Shown one piece after another: positions 10,183 to 20,373 of a stretch of 64,000 bases of DNA. This DNA is from Chrysophaeum taylorii. Lineage: Eukaryota > Sar > Pelagophyceae > Pelagomonadales > Pelagomonadaceae. The stretch lies in the NCBI GenBank assembly GCA_029834535.1, contig JAQMWT010000109.1, positions 1-64,000 on the forward strand, read 5' to 3'. The notes under the pieces were generated by a model. The model was not told the origin of the DNA and did no database searches. It saw nothing but the letters and a program-made list of their open reading frames with translations. Positions within the stretch are counted from its first letter, which is position 1. Each line of letters opens with the position of its first letter. The position numbers and the translations under genes are program-made.

Positions 10183-13100
10183 TTAGAACTGCGGTTTGGG
10201 GGGATGTCGCCTTTTCTGGCGCGGAGGAGTACGCGGCGCGGCGTTCTCTTTGGAAGAATCGTCGTCCTCCTCGTCGTCTTCGCTGAAGTCGTCTCGCGCG
10301 GCCGGCTTTGCCGTCCTCATCTTTTTTTTCTTGTTCATTTTGGCGGCGGCGGATTTGCGAGCACTAGTGGGGGCTGCTCTGCGACTGGACTTGTTGCTGC
10401 GGGCGTCGATGGGCACTGGGGCGAGGATGTTGTTGAAGCGGCGAGTCGCGTCGACATCGGCGGCGGCCGCAAAGAGTTTGGCAGGCAGGTAGACGACCCC
10501 TGGGTACGGCGAGAAGTTGGTGACGGTCTTGACGTAGTTTCGCTTGATCGCGTCGGCAGCGAGCGAGGCGATGGCCCCTACAACAAAACAGATGAGATGA
10601 GACCCACGCACACAAAATGAACTCGCTGCAAGCGTCGGTGCGGTCGGGGGAAGCGGCGTCTTGGCCCGCGGCGACCTCGGCGCAGCAGCGGAGGAGAAAC
10701 GCGACGTTGTCGGCGTCGTCGCCGAGCGAGCCGACAAGAGCGTCGAAGAGGAGCGCGAGCGCGCGGGCGGGGTCGAGGTGCTCTTCTTCTTTGACGTGGG
10801 CGAGGAGGTGGAGCGCGTACGGGAGCGCGTACTCGGGGAGGAGGTCTCGCGCGGGTTGGTCGGCGTCGACGGCTCTCGCGTGAGCGGCGCGGGCGCGGCC
10901 CACAGCAATCTTGAGAGCCTTGGTGGCGCGGGCCTTGAGCGGCTTGTCGTCGGTGCAGGCGGCGAGGCAGAGGACAGAGCCCCACTTGGCGAAGATGGTG
11001 GGTTCGTCGGCGCGATGCTCGACGACGCACGCGAGCTTGCGGGAGAAGTGGGCGCGGACGTCGGCGTCGGGATCGAGCGCGACTCTGGCAAGCGCGCGCC
11101 AGCGCGCGACCTCCAGGTCCCTGGCGACCGCGGGGTTTCGCGTTGCAAGCTTCAAAGCGCTCGACGCTGCCGAGAGCCGAAGCTCGGCGCGCTCGACGGG
11201 CGACGCCGCGGCGCCACTCGGCGGCCTGCCGTCGTCCTCGATGATTCCGAAGAGCACGTCCAAGGTTGGCGTGTCGGCGGCGTCGAGCGGCATCGCGCGG
11301 TACGCGAGGACCTTGATCGCAGCGCGGAGCGCGAGGAAGGTCACCGAAAAGCGCTCGGTCTTCTTACGCTTTTTCTTGGGAGGGTCGACTCGCGCGTAGA
11401 CGAGGTCGTTGCGGACCGCGTCGATGACGTCGTCGGCGCCCGAGATGCGCGAAAACGCCTCGGGAAACAGCAACACGAGTCGGTTGAGGGTCTTGAGCCG
11501 CGCGACGATACGCCGCGACGATGCCGTCCACGGCTCGCGGTCGACGGCCTCGAACAAGCGCGCGGCGAGAGTCTCTTCTTCGTCGTCGTCCTTCGGGTCG
11601 CCGTGCAAGGCGTGGAGAGCGGCGACCGCCTCCTTGGAACAGTCGCCGTAAAACTCGTCGTCGTCGAGGCCGTTTTCGTCTTTGTCGTCGTCGAGGCCCG
11701 CCGTCGCGACGCTCACGAGCGACTCGTCGGCCGCGGCCGCGAGAGTCTTTTTCGACTCGACGTCAACTTCGATGTCGTCGTTCAGGACTCTCGCAAGGCT
11801 GGCGACGGCGCGGCTTGCCGCTACGAAGGAGTCGGTCTCGCGCGCAGACATCGCGGCGCGCGCGTAGCGGCCCAACGCCTCGACCCCTGTGGCCAGGAGC
11901 TTGGGGTGCTGCTTGGCGACTGCCTTGACAAGGGTCGCGCAGCTCGCCGCGAGAGGCGTCTCCTCCTCCTCCTCCTCTCGGTCGAGAGCGTCGGTGGCGA
12001 AATCCAGTGCCGCGGCGACAATGTCGGCGTCGACGAGGGCGTCGGCGCAGCGTCGCGCGAGCTTGGCGACGTAGGGCGCGAGGTTTGACTTGGGGCCGTC
12101 GAGGCGGGCGACGAGCTCGTCTCTCGCGGCGTCCCGGTCGCGGCGCGAAGCCTTGGGGTCGGCGACGAGCTTGAGGAGACGGAAGACGTGGCGGTCTTTT
12201 GCGGCCGAGAGCTGGCGGGGGAGCGTCGTGCGGCCGTCAGGCGGCGGCACGAGGGCCGCGAGGCGCGCGTGCGCCGCCTCGAGGCGCGAGTGCGCGTCGC
12301 TTAACGCGGGATTGTTAAGCTCGGCGTCGTCGTCGTCCGCGCTGTCGTCGTCGTGCGAGACGCGCGGCGGCTTTTTCGCCGCGGCGTGCTCGGCGTACGC
12401 CTCGAGGTAGGCCTCGACCTCGCGCTGGTGGCGCGCCTGGTCGCGTAGCAGCAACTCGAACCCGGCCTTGGCGGCGTCGTTCTCGATCGTCGCGGGCACG
12501 ACGACGGCCAGAACGACGGCCGCGCGCGGCTTGGGGAGGAATGATTTTTTTTTGGGCGACAGGAACAGCCGTTCGTCCAGCACCAGGCGTGCGCGGTCCT
12601 TGACCTCGCCGGCGTTGCAGGCGGCCGCGTAGCTCCGGAGCGCGAGCGCCGGCACGAACGAAAGTCTCGAAGGCGTTTCTGGTCGTCGTCGTCGCCCGAG
12701 GGACAAAACGGCGTCCACGACGGCGTCCTCGGAGGGGTCGGCCTCCCAGGGGGCGGCGACGTGCTTGCGGTAGATGGAGGTGAGGCCCGTGAGGGCCTCC
12801 TTCCGGATGTCGGCGCGCTTGTCGGTGACGCGGTGCGCGAGGCCCTCGACGACGACGTCCCAAGCGCTGTCGTCGTTTTTATCGACGTCGAGCGCGAAGA
12901 CGGCGTCGGCGCACGCGTGGACCGCGGCGCGCCGGACCTCCCACTGCGGGTCGCTGAGGCGCGCCGCACAGGCGTCGAGGATCGCGTGGCGGTGAACTGG
13001 GAGCGGGCCCTCAAAATGCTCGAGGGTCGCGGCGCAACACTTGAGGCCGAGGCGCACCATCTTAGCCCGGATGTCTGGGTCCTTGTCGACGAAGCGGCGG

Positions 13101-14095
13101 AGCCATTCGCCGTAGACGCCGGGGTATGCCGTCGGGTAGTCGAAGGTGTGGGCCGCGAAGAGCCGCGCCAGGAGGGTCGCGGTGGCGTCGCGCGTCGTGG
13201 GGTCGTCGGCGCGGAGCCGGTCGGCGGCCTTGGGCATTGTGTAGAGGAGCATCCTGGGCTCGACGACGTGGATCTCGTAGACGAGCGCGTAGACGTGGGG
13301 CGCGGCCTCCGAGGTCGTCACCACAAAACCTCCGCGCTGCTCTTCTTCGGTTGTGGACACCGAGAGGCATGCATTCAGGAAGGCGGCGACGGGCCTCGTG
13401 AGGGTTTCGTGGAGCCGTCCGAAGACCTGCTGGGCAGCCGCGTGCACGGCCGGACATTCCTTGCGCGAGGACGGGAGCAGGGTGACCAACAGCACCTCGA
13501 GGAGACCAGCGGGGAGCGGGTCGCACTCGCTCACCACCAAGCACACGACGTCGACGATGGCCTCGCGCACGATTGCGGGGACCTCGTCGCGCGCGGCCGA
13601 GACCGCGGCGTCGACGAGGTCGACGAGTGCGACTTCCGTCTCGTCGTCGCCTCGCCGGTAGAGCTCGACCAGCGCGAGGCACGACTGGTACCGCCGGAGC
13701 GACTCTACGATGCGGCCGACGCGCTCGACGAGGGCTTGGTCGCTCAGGAGGCCGCCGTCGAGGGCGCGCGCGTTCGCGACCCGACGGAGCTGGGCGGAGA
13801 TTAGCGCGAAAACGCGAACGACCTCCGCGCTCGTGTAGGGCGCCATCGGCGCGAAGAGCCGCAAGATCTCGCACTGGCAGCTCGCGACCCACAGCCGCAC
13901 CGAGCCGGCCTTGTGGCCACACAGCGTCTCGCCGACGAGCTGCGAGGCGAGCGCGCGAACTTTCTCGGTGCGGCTCTCCTGATCCATCTCGTCGAGCACC
14001 GCTTCGGTCTCGCGCAGCACCTCCACGAGCGCCGACGCCGACACATTCCCAGCGCCCTCGAGCTTGCGCACGCACGCGGCGACGCGGTCTTCCAT
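10183..14095 (-). CDS. PDS5: Sister-chromatid cohesion protein PDS5-like HEAT-repeat protein
   Basis: Exon 1 is 14095-10612 and exon 2 is 10577-10183, separated by a 34-nt GT-AG intron (10578-10611). Together they give about 1292 residues, which fits PDS5. The N-terminal half is alpha-helical HEAT repeats. The best-conserved part reads DDPTTRDATATLLARLFA, then a DKDPDIRAKMVRLGLKC repeat, and later DKRADIRKEALTGLTSIYRKH, matching the PDS5 core. The C-terminus is basic and acidic low-complexity sequence (KMNKKKKMRTAKP, DFSEDDEEDDD) and probably carries nuclear-localisation signals. PDS5 binds cohesin and controls its loading, release and acetylation in the nucleus. The ATG at 14095 was chosen because no in-frame ATG lies upstream nearby. 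The gene is divergent from the RCC1-BTB gene. Confidence 0.85.
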
Positions 14096-14522
14096 CACCA
14101 CGACGAATTGGGGGGCGTTCGCGTCCTCTTATTACACTTCGCAAACCGCCAACACAAACCTTACACCACCAAGGGGTTACCAATAACCCCTTGCTTACAC
14201 TACCCGTCATTTGAGTTAAACCCTTAACCCTAGAAGAAGCCAGGCCTCCACGGCCCTCCGACGGCCGCGGCCACGCACTGCCCCCCAGCTGCCACGCGGG
14301 CTGCTGCGTCTCCGCCACCATCGCCTCCCTCCCTCGCCTCTCTCATCCCGGCCTCTCTCATCCCGCACTAGAGAAGCTGCCGATCTCCCCCCACCCTTCA
14401 AGTGAAACCCTTAATTAATTAACCCTGTCTTTTTTCGTGTGTTCTCCGAGCAATGCGCGAAGAAAGATAAGTACTACGCGCCGACAAGATTGTCGCGCCG
14501 CCTCTCGCGTCGCGCAGCGAGA
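14096..14522. promoter_or_regulatory. Divergent promoter region between PDS5 and RCC1-BTB
   Basis: 427 bases separate the two divergent start codons. The region is AT-richer than the flanking genes and contains AACCCTTAACCCTAG-like and TTAATTAATTAACCC stretches. No clear TATA box is visible at a fixed distance. The bidirectional promoter role is inferred from layout only. Confidence 0.45.
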
Positions 14523-16652
14523 ATGGGGTCGTTGTTTTTGTGGGGCCAGGGTCGGTCGGGCGAGCTGGGGTTTTCGTACACCGGGAAGTGCGTGCGGTCG
14601 CCTACCGCCGTTGATGTGGGGGCCCGCGTGGTGGACGTCGCGTGCGGCGAGGAGCACACGCTGGCCGTGACCGAGTTCGGGGACGTGGTGAGCTTCGGGC
14701 GGAACAAGGAGGGCCAGCTTGGACGAACGGGGGACCGCGTCGGCGGGCTGGAGGACGAGGTGTGCGTTCGCGTCGCGTGCGGCGCGTTCCACAGCGTGGT
14801 CGCGACGGCCGCGGGACGCGTGTACGAGTTCGGGCTGTGCCACACGGGCCAGGACGAGGCGGCGAACGAGCAGGAGGCGACGACGACGGCCGGGGCCGCG
14901 CCCGCGCAGGAGCTTCGGGGAGTTGGGCGCGACGCCGTGCGGGACCGCATCGTCCGCGAGAGCACGGAAAGGTGGTTGGTCGCCGACGACGTCGTCGCCG
15001 AAATCGCCACGTCAGACGCCGACGCCGAGTTGCTGGCGCGCGCCGGGACATTTTCGAGCGACGAGCGCGCGGCGATGATCGGGCTGGCGCGCATGGACTG
15101 TCGGCGCGTTCCGGTGCGCGCGCCGCGGCTCGCGACTTCGCTCGCGTCCGAGTCGATCGTCGAGGTCGCGTGCGGCTACGGGCACACGCTGGCCAAAACC
15201 AGGACGGGGCGCGTCTTCGCGAGCGGCTACAACGACCGCGGTCAGCTGGGTCTCGGCCACCGCGTCAACCTCAACCGCTTCGAGCGGATCAAGGCCATCG
15301 ATCGCGCGACGGTAATCGCGGCCGGATCGCAGCATTCTCTTCTCGTTTCCAACGGCGCCCTCTACGCGTTTGGCCAGGGCTCGCTCGGCCAGCTGGGCCT
15401 CGGTCGCCGCGTCACGGGCCGCCTGGTCCCCGTGCCCGTGACGCTCGGCGGGGCGATGACCCGCACCTGCGCTGCGGGCGCGAATCACTCGATCGCCGTC
15501 GACGACGACGGCGCGTGCTGGTTCTGGGGTCACGCCGAGTACGGCCAGCACGGCGGCCTCGGCACGGGACACGACTACGTCACGGCGGAATACTGGTACG
15601 TCCCGCGCCCGGTCACCCCCGCGCCGCCGCCGCTCCGCGACGCGTGCTGCGGCGCGAACTTCTCGATGGGCGTCTCGGCCGCGGGCGCGCTCGTGAGTTG
15701 GGGCTGGCCGGCCCACGGGGTTCTCGGGCGCGGCGACGAGCGCGGCAGCGCTTCCCCCGACTTTGTCCACGGCCTCGACGGCGTCGAGGTCCTGAGGGTC
15801 GCCGCCGCGACGCGCCACGCGGCGGCCGTCGCGACCGACGCGCGTTGCCTTCACGGCCGCCGCCTCGCGCCGCTTTTATCCAAAGGGCCGCACGACGTTT
15901 CTCTCGGCGTCGACGGCGACGACAGGCGCGTCGGGGCCCACGCCGCCATCCTCGCCGCGCGTTCCCGGTACCTCCGCGGCTTGCTGCGGGCGGCCGACGG
16001 CGAGCCCATTGTCTTTCCGGCGACGCTCGGCGGCGCGAGGCTCACGCTCGCCCTCCTGCGCGCGGTCCTCGTCTACGTTTATACCGACCGCCTCGACGCC
16101 CCCCCCCACCGCCTCTCCCAGCTCGCCGCGATTGCGCGGGACCTCGGCCTTCCCGGCCTCGCCGCGCTCTGCGAAGGCACCGACAAGACCTCGACGTTTG
16201 CCGCCGAGTTCGCGGCCCTCGTCGACGACAAATATGCCTCGGACCTCGTCCTCCGCCTCGGCGACGCTCGCGTCCACGCGCACCGCGTTCTCCTCGAGAC
16301 TAACGACTACTTCGCCGCGCTCCTCCGCTTCCACGACAAAACCCTGACCGAGATCGACCTCGCCGACTCGGGCCTCGCCGAACGCGAGCTCCGCGATATC
16401 CTCAAGTTTGTTTACGCCGGCCAGGACGCCCTCGATCTCGCCGACCCCGACCGCCTCTTCGCCCTCGTCGTCGCCGCCGACCTCGTCCGCCTCCCCCAGC
16501 TCGTCCGCTCCTGCGAGCGCGCCCTCGTCCTCCTCATCGCCGACGACCTCGACTCTGCTCGAGCCTGCCTCGACTTCGCCCACCAATTCGACTTCTGCAC
16601 GCGCCTCAAGCGCGCCGCTCGGGACGTCCTCACCCGCGCCGGCGAGTGGGAT

Positions 16653-16683
<31 letters not shown>

Positions 16684-16685
16684 GA
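14523..16685 (+). CDS. RCC1-repeat plus BTB/POZ domain protein
   Basis: 720 residues from the ATG at 14523 (MGSLFLWGQG), preferred because the RCC1 fold starts right there. RCC1-type blades run through about residue 450, with repeated patterns such as VACGEEHTLAVTEFGDVVSFG, GHTLAKTRTGRVFASGYNDRGQLGLG and GANHSIAVDDDGACWFWG. Two BTB-like segments follow: one around HDVSLGVDGDDRRVGAHAAILAARS, the second DLVLRLGDARVHAHRVLLETNDYFAALL with its downstream helices. RCC1-BTB proteins usually act as CUL3 ubiquitin-ligase substrate adaptors, and that role is inferred here. An insert between early blades (about residues 105-200) is unusually charged. The C-terminus is a polyserine run encoded by a TCG microsatellite at about 16653-16683. 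The gene has no introns. Confidence 0.87.
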
Positions 16686-16872
16686 CTAATATACTACAAT
16701 GTTGATGGTGCATTGTTTTTTTTTTTTTTCATGCGCGGCCGGGAGCTGCGAGAGCCCCCCCCCCCCGCCCCCTACGCGCTCTCGGAGAGGCAACGAGCTC
16801 TAATAGCTGTTCGTGCGGGGCAGGATGGTGGTGGTGGTCGTCGTCGTTCTGGGGGAAAGGACAGCGCATCAA

Positions 16873-17619
16873 TCAGGCACCCACGCTTGCGGCGGGGCTG
16901 TCGGTGCTGTCTGAATTGACCTCGGTGGTCGCGCTGAACGGCGACTTCCGGGGCGAGGCGATCCTCGGGGTCGTCGTCATATCGGACCAACAGTCTTTGC
17001 GGTGGTGGTCGTCGTCTTTGGCCTCGACGACGCCGCCGTCGGCGTCAAAGGCGGCGCGACTCAGGAGAAGGAGCGAGTCAACTTTCGGAACCTTGTTGGC
17101 GTCGCGCCTCCGTTCCGAGGCCGGGCCCGACCGCTTGCGCTTGGCCCGAACAGAAACTTGGGTCGTCGCGTTTCGCGACGCGAGCTGGGGCGCCTTGACG
17201 TCTTCGTTTGGGTCGTCCGCGATGCCGAGGAGGTCGAGGAGCTTGCGGAGCTTCCGCTCGGTGCGCCACGACGCCTCGGCGACGCGCTCCGCCGCGTCGC
17301 CGCGATCGGTCGAGCCGAGGGCGCGAACGCAGGCGTCGACGAGCGCGCCGGTCCAGTTGTCGGGCGAGTAGTGGATCCGCCGGCTGAGCGCCATCATCTC
17401 CCCGAAGTGTTCGACGAAGGGAAACAGCCGCCGTTCGGTGTCTTCTATCGTGTCGGTGTGCGAGTCATTCAGGTAAAAAATCTCCGTCTCGCCGCGCTTG
17501 CGCTTGTGGACCACGGCTGGCCACGGCTTCTCCACGTCTAGCGACGTCACCCATACCACGTCCCCCACCTTGGCTCTTGCGGCGCCTTTTGTTGTTGTTG
17601 TTGTTGTTGGCGGAGCCAT
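16873..17619 (-). CDS. PWWP-domain-like nuclear protein
   Basis: 248 residues. After an N-terminal polythreonine run (a GTT microsatellite on the plus strand), residues 17-75 read VGDVVWVTSLDVEKPWPAVV and continue to FVEHFGEMMAL. This is the PWWP/Tudor-like pattern, with KPWPAVV as the signature. Helices follow, and then a basic segment (VRAKRKRSG) that could be a nuclear-localisation signal. PWWP domains read methylated histone H3 and DNA. The target here is unknown. No intron is visible. The stop lies 188 bases from the end of RCC1-BTB, and the genes are convergent. Confidence 0.75.
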   Translation of the reverse strand: MAPPTTTTTTKGAARAKVGDVVWVTSLDVEKPWPAVVHKRKRGETEIFYLNDSHTDTIEDTERRLFPFVEHFGEMMALSRRIHYSPDNWTGALVDACVRALGSTDRGDAAERVAEASWRTERKLRKLLDLLGIADDPNEDVKAPQLASRNATTQVSVRAKRKRSGPASERRRDANKVPKVDSLLLLSRAAFDADGGVVEAKDDDHHRKDCWSDMTTTPRIASPRKSPFSATTEVNSDSTDSPAASVGA

Positions 17620-17734
17620 CTTCTTTCTTCCACTTCTATTCTAACGGTGGCGGATAGATCGATCGATCCACACGCCGAATGAATGCCGTTACGTTATGTC
17701 CTATAGGATTGTTATGATGATCCGAGGAGCGGGG

Positions 17735-17772
17735 GTACATCACGTCACATCACATCACATCACATCACATCG
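17735..17772. repeat. CACAT pentanucleotide microsatellite
   Basis: CACGTCACATCACATCACAT and further CACAT units run up to about 17770. They lie at the end of the PIN-like gene, overlapping its last codons and 3' flank. Confidence 0.9.
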
Positions 17773-18865
17773 CCTCGCCTCCTCCGGGGTCCTCCGAAAC
17801 ACCGGCCCTTGTTTTCGAGAGGAGAGTGGCGGACTCCGCGGCCCAGCGGGTGTCTTTTTCGCGGTGGCCCGGGTTGTCCACCGTCCGGACGATGATGCCG
17901 CAGCGCGCGAGCTCGTCGAGGAGCGACGTGCCGCGGTGCGAAGCGACGAGCTCGCAGGCGAGAACGAGAGCTGTTTCGCCGTGGCCGGCGTCGTACCTGC
18001 CGCCGGTCGCGTCGAGGAGCGCGTTGGCCAGCGCGATGGGGTCGTCCCCTATTATCGATGTTTTTTCCGCATCGGCCGCCACCGCCGCCGCCGCGGGCTC
18101 GACGATCTCGTCGACCCAGTCGACGTGGCCGCCCCACTTGTTGAAGACGGGGAAGACCTCGCGGACGGGGCCGTCGTAGAGGGTCTGGCGGTATCGCCGG
18201 GACGCGAGGAGGAGACTGGTGTGGCCGACCTTCTCGGCCAAGGGGTAGGTGGATCCACGAACGAACAAGTCGTTCTCGTGGAGAAACAAGAGGCGGTGAA
18301 GCTTAGTGGGGTCGCGGAGGAGGTGGGGCTCGAAGCCTCCGAGGAGGCGATCGGCGTTGACGTAATTTGGGGACGCCCAGGCGCTTGCGGGGCCAACGCG
18401 CCAGGGATGGTCGAGGGTGGTCGCGACGAAGACGCGGTCCCGCAGCAAGGTCCCAAAAAGGCGAAAGAACTGGGTGTCCCCCGAGAGGACGATCCCCCCG
18501 TCGCCGGCGAGGGTTGCCATAACGTCGAACGCGTTCAATCGTGGCTCGAGAACGACGTGGCCGACGATCCTTTGCGCGAGCTCGCTGATGATCGCGCTCG
18601 CGCTCGCCGGGCGGCCTTTGTAACCGCGTCGGTACGCCTTCTCGCACTCCTTGCGCCACGCGGGCGAGGACTCCTTGCCGGTCCAGTAAGCGTTCACAAC
18701 CATGACCGGCTCGCGGCCCGCGTGCTCGGCCAGCATCTTGAGCTTGGCGATGGACCGCTGCACGCGCACGCACCACTTTGACAAGTGAGTGCGCCGGCTC
18801 GCGTAGACCCCGACGCGGGCCTGGACCTGGTTGATCAGGTCCACGACCAGCGGCCGCACCATCAT
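17765..18865 (-). CDS. PIN-like (putative ribonuclease-fold) protein
   Basis: 366 residues from ATG ATG at 18865/18862 (MMVRPLVVDLINQVQARVG). The start begins directly with a VVDLxN strand, the usual first PIN strand with its acidic residue. Later come FDVMATLAGDGGIVLSGDTQFFRLFG (residues about 125-150), a PIN-like active-site strand with SGDTQF, and a helical C-terminal half. PIN and NYN domains are Mg-dependent RNases of RNA decay. The acidic set looks plausible, but I cannot name the subfamily. The C-terminal half (EIVEPAAAAVAADAE onward) has no recognised domain. The frame is open further upstream but runs into the neighbouring gene's 3' end, so the internal start was chosen. The 5' end lies 61 bases from the FBXO21-like stop. 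Confidence 0.6.
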   Translation of the reverse strand: MMVRPLVVDLINQVQARVGVYASRRTHLSKWCVRVQRSIAKLKMLAEHAGREPVMVVNAYWTGKESSPAWRKECEKAYRRGYKGRPASASAIISELAQRIVGHVVLEPRLNAFDVMATLAGDGGIVLSGDTQFFRLFGTLLRDRVFVATTLDHPWRVGPASAWASPNYVNADRLLGGFEPHLLRDPTKLHRLLFLHENDLFVRGSTYPLAEKVGHTSLLLASRRYRQTLYDGPVREVFPVFNKWGGHVDWVDEIVEPAAAAVAADAEKTSIIGDDPIALANALLDATGGRYDAGHGETALVLACELVASHRGTSLLDELARCGIIVRTVDNPGHREKDTRWAAESATLLSKTRAGVSEDPGGGEAM

Positions 18866-18926
18866 TCGAGGGTTTAGCGAGCGAGCGAGCGATCGATCGA
18901 TCTGGACAGACTGATGACTCCACCAT

Positions 18927-20282
18927 CTAGTAGGAGGAAGAAGAAGCGGCGCCCATGGCCCTGACGTCGGCGGCGATGGTGGCCGGGAGGAGGATAGTCT
19001 CGTGGATACGGAGGGCGTGGGCCGCCCGTGCGCGCGAGGTGAGGATGTGCGGGTCGACCTGGGCGCCATGGCTTCGGTCGAGCTCGGCGTGGAGGGAGAG
19101 GGCGACGTAGAGGGTGTGAGCGTCATTTCTTCTCTCGCAGACGTGGAAGAGGTTCCGGAGGACGCGGCGCCAGACGTCGGGGTTGTCGGGTCTCCGAAAG
19201 ACGATGGGGGCGACCTGGGCCATGGCCGCGGGGGCGAGGCCGTTGTGGTGGCCGACGAATGCTAAAACGTCGGCGCGCGAGAGTCGTTGGACGCGGCGGT
19301 AGCCGTCGGGGGGGGGGAAGACGTCGACGAAAACCTCGTCGTCGTACTCGAGGAGGAAGTGACCCGGAGCGTTGACGGGGCGGAGGCGACCTTTGTCGAG
19401 GCCCGCGCGCTCGGCGACCGCGACGAAGACGGCCGCGAGCGACACGGGAATGCCGAGGCGCCGGTCGAGGACGCGGTCCAGGAGCGAGTTTGCGAGGGCG
19501 TAGTAGTCTTTTGTGTTCCCCTCGAACCCCTCGTCCACGAAGACGCGTTCGACGGCCCCCAGCACGCCGTCGTCGTCGTCTATTTTCGACGCGCGCGCGA
19601 TCGCGCCGAGGCGCGAGAGCTCGGCTAAAACCCCAGCCGTGTCGAAGAAGACGCGAAGGCCGGCGCCCACTGCCAGGAGACCGTCCTCGAGCGAGGCGGC
19701 GCTCGATGTCCAGACGGTCGCAGCGTGCGCGCGCATGGCCGTCGCGAGCGCGGCGTCGACGTAGGCCGCGACGACGCGAGCGTCGATCGGCCGAGTCAAT
19801 TTTCTCGCCGCGTCGGGAGATGCCTCTGAAACGAACCGCCGCAGCTCGGACAGCGATCTCACCGGAGGCTTTCGAAAACGCGAAGTCCCAACGAGCTGGC
19901 CCAGACAAAAGTTGCTCGCAGCGGCCGCGCCCGCGACGACGAGAATCTCACGCACGTCCTCCGCGCTATAAGCGACGACCGACTCGAGCGACGCCGCCGC
20001 CTGGCGCCGCGCCACGGGGTCGCCGTCGGGGTCCGCGATCACGGGGGATTCCGCGATCGACCCCAACACCTCGAGCACGCGCTGTTCGGCTCGCATTCGA
20101 CTCCCGTAAGCCGCACACCATCCCTCTACCTCCACGCGGTGCCACCACCGCCGCTCGTACTCCCTTCGCCACGCAACCTCCGAACCAACTTGCCGCCGCC
20201 AGTCGCGGCACGTCCCGCTCGCGACGCATCGCACCCTCGCGCCGCCGATGTCGACCGCTTTCTGGAGCGTCACCTCGAGCAT
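18927..20282 (-). CDS. FBXO21/SirB1-type transglutaminase-like protein with F-box-like start
   Basis: 451 residues from ATG at 20282 (MLEVTLQKAVDIGG). The N-terminal 50 residues (RCVASGTCRDWRRQVGSE and onward) look like a loose F-box. The middle, around residues 235-320, carries the SirB1 N-terminal/transglutaminase-like pattern: VFVDEGFEGNTKDYYALANS, DRRLGIPVSLAAVFVAVAER, and VNAPGHFLLEYDDEVFVDVFPPP. In animals FBXO21 is a Cullin-1 ligase subunit with this domain order. The same function is inferred here. A helical, TPR-like C-terminal segment follows. The gene is divergent from the TLC gene, with 91 bases between start codons. Confidence 0.75.
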   Translation of the reverse strand: MLEVTLQKAVDIGGARVRCVASGTCRDWRRQVGSEVAWRREYERRWWHRVEVEGWCAAYGSRMRAEQRVLEVLGSIAESPVIADPDGDPVARRQAAASLESVVAYSAEDVREILVVAGAAAASNFCLGQLVGTSRFRKPPVRSLSELRRFVSEASPDAARKLTRPIDARVVAAYVDAALATAMRAHAATVWTSSAASLEDGLLAVGAGLRVFFDTAGVLAELSRLGAIARASKIDDDDGVLGAVERVFVDEGFEGNTKDYYALANSLLDRVLDRRLGIPVSLAAVFVAVAERAGLDKGRLRPVNAPGHFLLEYDDEVFVDVFPPPDGYRRVQRLSRADVLAFVGHHNGLAPAAMAQVAPIVFRRPDNPDVWRRVLRNLFHVCERRNDAHTLYVALSLHAELDRSHGAQVDPHILTSRARAAHALRIHETILLPATIAADVRAMGAASSSSY

Positions 20283-20373
20283 CGTCGTAATGATGATGAT
20301 GATGGTAAGGCTTCTTCTTCTTCCCAAGTTGGTGACGCAAGGTGTGACGTACGAAGATCAACAACTCAAAAAG
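20283..20373. promoter_or_regulatory. Very short divergent promoter, FBXO21-like / TLC
   Basis: Only about 91 bases separate the chosen start codons. The stretch contains an ATGATGATGATGATGG run, so the TLC start could lie up to 80 bases further left. Shared promoter use is inferred. Confidence 0.4.

Noticed and set aside
10661-12088. 475-residue plus-strand open frame opposite PDS5
   Set aside because: Antisense shadow in GC-rich coding DNA. Composition is Arg/Gly/Glu-rich without family pattern, while the opposite strand is a clear PDS5.
12761-13804. 347-residue plus-strand open frame opposite PDS5
   Set aside because: Same reason: mirror of PDS5 codons, no recognisable domain.
14211-14235. 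Telomere-like AACCCTTAACCCTAG near the PDS5 promoter
   Set aside because: Only one or two imperfect units. Too short for an interstitial telomere.
13062-14321. 419-residue minus-strand frame overlapping the PDS5 start
   Set aside because: Arg/Pro/Ala-rich out-of-frame translation of PDS5 exon 1.
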